Assembly: GCA_035311445.1 (NCBI GenBank)
Contig: DATGCX010000424.1
Location: 1-64,000, forward strand
DNA length: 64,000 nucleotides
Source of the DNA: JAJPKK01 sp035311445
GTDB taxonomy: Bacteria > Pseudomonadota > Alphaproteobacteria > Rhizobiales > Xanthobacteraceae
Reading direction: 5' to 3'
Position numbers and translations under genes: made by a program. Under the pieces are notes generated by a model. It saw nothing but the letters and a program-made list of their open reading frames with translations. It did no database searches and had not been told where the DNA came from. How positions within the stretch are numbered: the first letter of the stretch is position 1; every line of letters begins with the position of its first letter. Shown in pieces: positions 60,388 to 64,000 of the stretch.

Positions 60388-61236
60388 TCAATCCCTCAGC
60401 AACTCGTTGATGCTCGTCTTCGCCCTGGTCTTTTCATCGACCCGCTTGACGATCACGGTGCAGTAGAGCCCCGGTCCGGGCGAGCCGTCGCGCAACGGCT
60501 TGCCCGGGGTGGAGCCAGGCACGACCACCGAATAGGCCGGTACCTCGCCGGTGAAAACCTCGCCGGTCTCACGGTCTACGATGCGGGTCGATGCGCCGAT
60601 GAAAACCCCCATGCTCAGCACGGAACCCTCACGTACCACCACGCCTTCGGCGACTTCCGAGCGTGCGCCGATGAAGCAATTATCCTCGATGATCACGGGT
60701 CCGGCCTGTAAGGGCTCCAGCACGCCGCCGATACCGGCGCCGCCGGAGATATGGCAGTTCTTGCCGATCTGGGCGCAGGAGCCGACGGTGGCCCACGTGT
60801 CAACCATGGTGCCGGAATCAATATATGCGCCGAGATTCACGAACGACGGCATCAGCACCACGTTGGGTGCGATATAAGCGGAGCGGCGCACAATTGCGCC
60901 CGGCACCGCGCGAAACTGCGCCTTCTCGAATTGCTCGCGGGACCACTGGTCATATTTGAGGGGTACCTTGTCCCATCCCCAGGCGCGGGCGCCGGCTCCG
61001 AACGGGACGATGGTCATATCGGCAAGGCGGAACGACAGCAGTACCGCTTTCTTGAGCCATTGGTTCACATGCCACGTGCCGTTGCCGCGGTTTTCCGCGA
61101 CCCGAGCGGCGCCGCGGTCGAGCAAATCGAGGGCCTGCTCGACGGCGTCGCGCACCGGCCCCTTGGTGGCGGGACCGATGTCGTTCCGCTTTTCGAAGGC
61201 ACCATCGATGGTTGAGGCGAGTTGGTCATGAGGCAT
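60388..61236 (-). CDS. dapD: Tetrahydrodipicolinate N-succinyltransferase
   Basis: The 282-residue enzyme transfers succinate from succinyl-CoA to tetrahydrodipicolinate, the step before DapC and DapE. The left-handed beta-helix is shown by hexapeptide repeats (VLMPSFVNLGAYIDSGTMVDTWATVGSCAQIGKNCHISGGAGIGG). The length matches the family from the ATG at 61236; an open frame upstream to 61389 has no homology. It is probably transcribed with the DUF1902 gene and dapE. Confidence 0.97.
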   Translation of the reverse strand: MPHDQLASTIDGAFEKRNDIGPATKGPVRDAVEQALDLLDRGAARVAENRGNGTWHVNQWLKKAVLLSFRLADMTIVPFGAGARAWGWDKVPLKYDQWSREQFEKAQFRAVPGAIVRRSAYIAPNVVLMPSFVNLGAYIDSGTMVDTWATVGSCAQIGKNCHISGGAGIGGVLEPLQAGPVIIEDNCFIGARSEVAEGVVVREGSVLSMGVFIGASTRIVDRETGEVFTGEVPAYSVVVPGSTPGKPLRDGSPGPGLYCTVIVKRVDEKTRAKTSINELLRD

Positions 61237-61327
61237 GGCGGAACATTCCCGGCAGTGCCGCACCGAATAGTCCCGATCAGCCGAGACTTTGTGCGGCGCC
61301 GCTGTGTCGCGGACCGCCGGACCAATG

Positions 61328-62110
61328 TCAACCGTCGCCCGCCTCCTCTCTGCCCTCCCTGCTGGCGGAGGAAGGCGGGGTGGGGGCACCGCGCTGTGCC
61401 GCGATCGCCTCTAGAAACCCGGCGATATCATCGGTAACATGGTCCACATGGGCGGCGTCGCGCCCTTCAAGCTCCCAGCTTTCGCGAAATACCTCGCGGG
61501 TGCGTTCCGGCACCACCAGAACCGTCGTCATGCCAAGCGCATGGGGCACTTCGAGATTACGGGCCAGATCCTCGAACATCGCCGCTTTGCCGGCATCAAC
61601 TCCGTGCCGGGCGAGAAAGCGCTCGTAGGTCTGGGGGAATGGCTTCGGCTCAAGCTCGCCGGCGATGATATCGAATACGTCCTCGAAATGGCGGTCGATG
61701 GCGAGCCGCTTCATGATGGCGTCGGCATGAACCCTGGTGCCGTTGGTGAGAATGAGCTTGCGGCCAGGTAGCCGTTCCAGCGCGGCGCCGAGCGCCGGGT
61801 TGGGTTCAATGGGCGAATGATCGATCTGATGGACGTAGTCGAGGAAATCGTCCGGATTCATGCCATGCTCAACCATCATGCCTCGCATCGTTGTGCCATA
61901 GCGCCGGTAAAAATCCTTCTGCTTGCGAAACGCATCGTCGTAGGTGGTGCCGAGGAACTTCGCGATGTAGCTGCGAATGCGCTCATCGACCTGCTGCCAT
62001 AGATTGAGGTGATGCGGATAGAGCGTGTTGTCGAGGTCGAAAACCCACGTGTCGATGTGCGCAAAGGCGCGCGGCTTGGGAGGGGCGTTCGACGGAGAGG
62101 CCGGGGTCAT
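61328..62110 (-). CDS. HAD-family pyrimidine 5'-nucleotidase-like phosphatase
   Basis: The 260-residue protein has the HAD catalytic motif FDLDNTLY (Asp25 and Asp27), LILTNGTRVHA (motif II, Thr), and the acidic MFEDLARNLEVPHALGMTTVLVV (motif IV). YjjG/SDT1-type pyrimidine 5'-nucleotidases share these plus RYGTTMRGMM. It is 91 bp upstream of dapD on the same strand and likely co-transcribed. Substrate specificity is inferred from family membership only. Confidence 0.9.
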   Translation of the reverse strand: MTPASPSNAPPKPRAFAHIDTWVFDLDNTLYPHHLNLWQQVDERIRSYIAKFLGTTYDDAFRKQKDFYRRYGTTMRGMMVEHGMNPDDFLDYVHQIDHSPIEPNPALGAALERLPGRKLILTNGTRVHADAIMKRLAIDRHFEDVFDIIAGELEPKPFPQTYERFLARHGVDAGKAAMFEDLARNLEVPHALGMTTVLVVPERTREVFRESWELEGRDAAHVDHVTDDIAGFLEAIAAQRGAPTPPSSASREGREEAGDG

Positions 62111-62127
62111 GGCAGGCTTTGCGTCTA

Positions 62128-62451
62128 TTACCCCCCGCCCGTGCGGTCACTTATGAAGGCGCGAACATATTCGCTCGCGGTCTTGACTGTTCCCTTGAAT
62201 GCAATTTGTCTAAGCAATTCGGCGTGGCGGTCGCGGTCTGGAGATCCTAAAATGAGCTCGTGATAGGTTATGAGCAGATTTGGCTGGACGTCGTTCACTG
62301 ACGCGGCCCATTGATCGAGTATCGTGGCGGCATCGAGATAATGCTGCGACGTGGTCCTTAAACGCCTGCTTGTTTGGCGAAGCTGGTTGGCAGCTGATCT
62401 GAAGTCGCGCTGTAGACTCTCTGCGATCCTGGCGACTGACATCGTTGTCAT
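62128..62451 (-). CDS. Hypothetical helical protein
   Basis: The 107-residue frame encodes MTTMSVARIAESLQRDFRSA, then helical segments (ANQLRQTSRRLRTTSQHYLDAATILDQWAAS and LLRQIAFKGTVKTASEYVRAFI) and no membrane segment. No family is recognised. An AGGTGA site precedes the first ATG. It lies 17 bp upstream of the HAD gene on the same strand, which supports a real gene, but the sequence alone is weak evidence. Confidence 0.5.
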   Translation of the reverse strand: MTTMSVARIAESLQRDFRSAANQLRQTSRRLRTTSQHYLDAATILDQWAASVNDVQPNLLITYHELILGSPDRDRHAELLRQIAFKGTVKTASEYVRAFISDRTGGG

Positions 62452-62616
62452 GGTTCACCTGCCGCGCTTGGCGTCGATCCCAAAGGTCGACGGGCGCATA
62501 ACGACGGTCAAGAAGAAAGATGGTGCCTCGTCAAGTTCTTGTCTACCGCGGTCTTGCTGGCATAACGGTTCTGCGGCACTTGCACGACCTGGCATGTCGG
62601 CGGATATTCGCGGCGG

Positions 62617-63135
62617 ATGCGCAAAGGCCGGCTCGCGTTACCCAGTGTTCGCATTCGCCGCGGCAAAGCGGCGGACCTCGATGCATTATGCGATCTCGAA
62701 AACCGGGTGTTCGCGGCCGACCGGATGTCGCGGCGCAGTTTGCGGCGGCTTCTCGCGTCGCCGAGCGCGACCTCGATGGTGGCGCAATCGGACAACGGGA
62801 TTACCGGCGTCGCCGTAGTGCTGTTTCGCGCCAACAGCAGGATCGCCCGACTTTATTCGCTCGCGGTCGCGCCCAAGCACACGGGCCGTGGTATCGCGTC
62901 AGCCCTCCTGGCGGCGGCCGAGAAAATGGCGCGGGCGCGAAGGTGCCAGTGGCTGCGACTTGAAGTTCATGAAAAAAATCACGGCGCGATCAAAGTTTAT
63001 CGCAAGGGGGGGTATCGTGAATTCGGCCGGCACCCCCGTTATTATCAAGATCGCGGCGACGCGCTCAGGTTCGAGAAGCGGCTCGGGAGGGGACGATCCG
63101 AGCCATGCTCGTGCCCGACCGCGAGATTCAGTTAG
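62617..63135 (+). CDS. GNAT-family N-acetyltransferase
   Basis: The 172-residue protein has a GNAT fold: RIRRGKAADLDALCDLENRVFAADRMSRR, the acetyl-CoA motif A LAVAPKHTGRGIASALLAAAEKMA, and motif B RLEVHEKNHGAIKVYRKGGY. It is similar in layout to RimI-like enzymes. The ATG at 62617 gives the best start. It is followed after 104 bp by an ATP-grasp gene on the same strand, a pairing that recurs in other bacteria and suggests modification of a shared substrate. Confidence 0.88.
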   Translation: MRKGRLALPSVRIRRGKAADLDALCDLENRVFAADRMSRRSLRRLLASPSATSMVAQSDNGITGVAVVLFRANSRIARLYSLAVAPKHTGRGIASALLAAAEKMARARRCQWLRLEVHEKNHGAIKVYRKGGYREFGRHPRYYQDRGDALRFEKRLGRGRSEPCSCPTARFS

Positions 63136-63239
63136 CTGCGGGCGATCGGTGTCCTGCATGATGTGGCATTCTGCCGCTCTGGTCCCAGTGCCAAATCAAC
63201 CCGCATTTGGACAACCTCTACCTGGAAAGGAGCGTGCTC

Positions 63240-64000
63240 ATGACCGGCTGGGTCATCGTCGTTGACCAGCCCAAGGATTTCCCCAACGCGGACACCCCCC
63301 ACAAGGTGATCACGACGAGCGATTACTTGGTGCGGCCCCGGCTGTTCGAAGGCGGGCGACCGAAGCTCATCAATCTGTCGCGCTCCTACGCGTATCAATC
63401 CAAGGGTTACTATGCCTCGCTGCTCGCTGAGGCGCGCGGACATCGCGTCGTTCCGACCGTCGAAACCATGCTGGAACTGCGCGAGGCCAAGCTCTACGAA
63501 CATGCGCTGCCGGAACTCGAAGAGGCGCTGAACCATTGCGCCCGACGCGCCGACTTCCAGCCCGAAGGCGAATTCAAGCTCCTGGTGTGCTTCGGCATTG
63601 CGCGCGACCAGCGCTTCGAAACATTCGGCCGGCTGCTGTTTGACTGGTTTCGCTGCCCGGCCCTGGAGGTAAGCGTCGACACCGGCGCAGCGCGATTTAC
63701 CATCGATCGTATTCGTATGCGTACGCTGACGAGGCTTGCGAACGGGGAGGCGGCCTTCATGCGCGAGTCGCTGCACAGTCACACGGCGCGGGAATGGCGC
63801 GACCCCAAGGCGCGCACCGTGCCGAAATATGATCTCGCGGTACTTTGCGATCCCAATGAAAAGCTGCCGCCTTCGTCGAAGAACACCATCAAGCATTTCG
63901 CGCGCGTTGCCGAGAAGCTTTCGTTCGATGTCGAGCCGATCACCCGCCGGCAACTTGCCGAGCTTGCCGAATACGATGGGCTGTTCATTCGCGAGACGAC
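63240..64000 (+). CDS. RimK-like ATP-grasp ligase, cut by the window end
   Basis: The frame opens at an ATG (63240) with an AAAGGAG site and runs past base 64000 without a stop. The first 254 residues match the N-terminal RimK-like region of ATP-grasp proteins: MTGWVIVVDQPKDFPNADTPHKVITTSDYLVRP, NLSRSYAYQSKGYYASLLAEARGHRVVPTVETMLEL, VPKYDLAVLCDPNEKLPPSS. The ATP-binding core lies outside. RimK-type enzymes form isopeptide bonds with amino acids. The neighbour GNAT gene may act on the same target. Confidence 0.85.
   Translation, partial: MTGWVIVVDQPKDFPNADTPHKVITTSDYLVRPRLFEGGRPKLINLSRSYAYQSKGYYASLLAEARGHRVVPTVETMLELREAKLYEHALPELEEALNHCARRADFQPEGEFKLLVCFGIARDQRFETFGRLLFDWFRCPALEVSVDTGAARFTIDRIRMRTLTRLANGEAAFMRESLHSHTAREWRDPKARTVPKYDLAVLCDPNEKLPPSSKNTIKHFARVAEKLSFDVEPITRRQLAELAEYDGLFIRET

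Noticed and set aside
1..64000. CRISPR array
   Set aside because: No set of regularly spaced direct repeats was seen; repeats found are palindromes and tandem duplications.

Overview
The window is high-GC chromosomal DNA from an alphaproteobacterium, most likely order Hyphomicrobiales near the Bradyrhizobium/Rhodopseudomonas/Pseudolabrys group. The evidence is the aa3 oxidase cluster order (ctaC-ctaD-ctaB-small CoxF-like gene-ctaG-ctaE plus DUF983 and SURF1), the neighbouring cobS/cobT, J-domain and bolA genes, an alphaproteobacterial CarD and FdxA, a Bug-type solute receptor, an IalB-family protein, and dapD/dapE with fmt/truA. The taxon is an inference from gene content. No phage, plasmid, CRISPR array or intact insertion sequence was found.

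Layout. 1-11.3 kb is accessory metabolism: the end of a LysR regulator, an acetamidase/formamidase, msrP without msrQ beside it, an SDR lacking its catalytic residues, an LVIVD-repeat propeller, a ThDP enzyme, a decayed higBA locus, an MFS exporter with a YVTN-type propeller, and an acyl-CoA dehydrogenase. A tRNA-Arg(CCT) follows at 11.3 kb. 12-21.8 kb is housekeeping: a nuclease-like protein, an M48 lipoprotein protease, CarD, FdxA, an S4 RNA-binding protein overlapping an SUV3-like helicase, DUF3108 and ribosomal protein L28. 21.9-26.3 kb holds cobT and cobS (late aerobic cobalamin synthesis) around a broken coiled-coil gene. 26.7-34.4 kb holds a J-domain protein, BolA and the cytochrome c oxidase cluster, including a 55-residue membrane protein.

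34.7-45.4 kb is catabolic: IalB, a Bug-type receptor, a LigB-type dioxygenase, an AprI/Inh inhibitor-like protein, then a minus-strand group of E1-alpha, E1-beta, a succinate-semialdehyde dehydrogenase-like enzyme, E2 and a 2-hydroxyacid dehydrogenase. That group is interrupted by a damaged vapBC locus and several palindromes. 45.8-48.8 kb is an ECF42-type sigma factor module with YciI, VOC and AHSA1 proteins. 49-52.5 kb carries a MoaD/ThiS-like carrier next to an Asp-box propeller, an unknown membrane protein, and a hydroxyacid dehydrogenase lacking its acid residue. 52.8-64 kb is core again: purA, fmt, truA, dapE, dapD and a HAD phosphatase, ending with a GNAT and a RimK-like ATP-grasp gene cut by the window edge.

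The most distinctive structural feature is the density of intergenic palindromes, of at least five sequence types. Several touch genes: one abuts a truncated VapC toxin, one overlaps the 5' end of ctaG, and one includes the stop codon of the sigma factor gene. Two genes have exact tandem duplications (17 bp and 14 bp) that include their start codons. I do not see a clear-cut new defence or biosynthetic system. The best candidates for follow-up are the MoaD-like/propeller pair, the residue-deficient SDR, and the palindromes that remodel gene ends.
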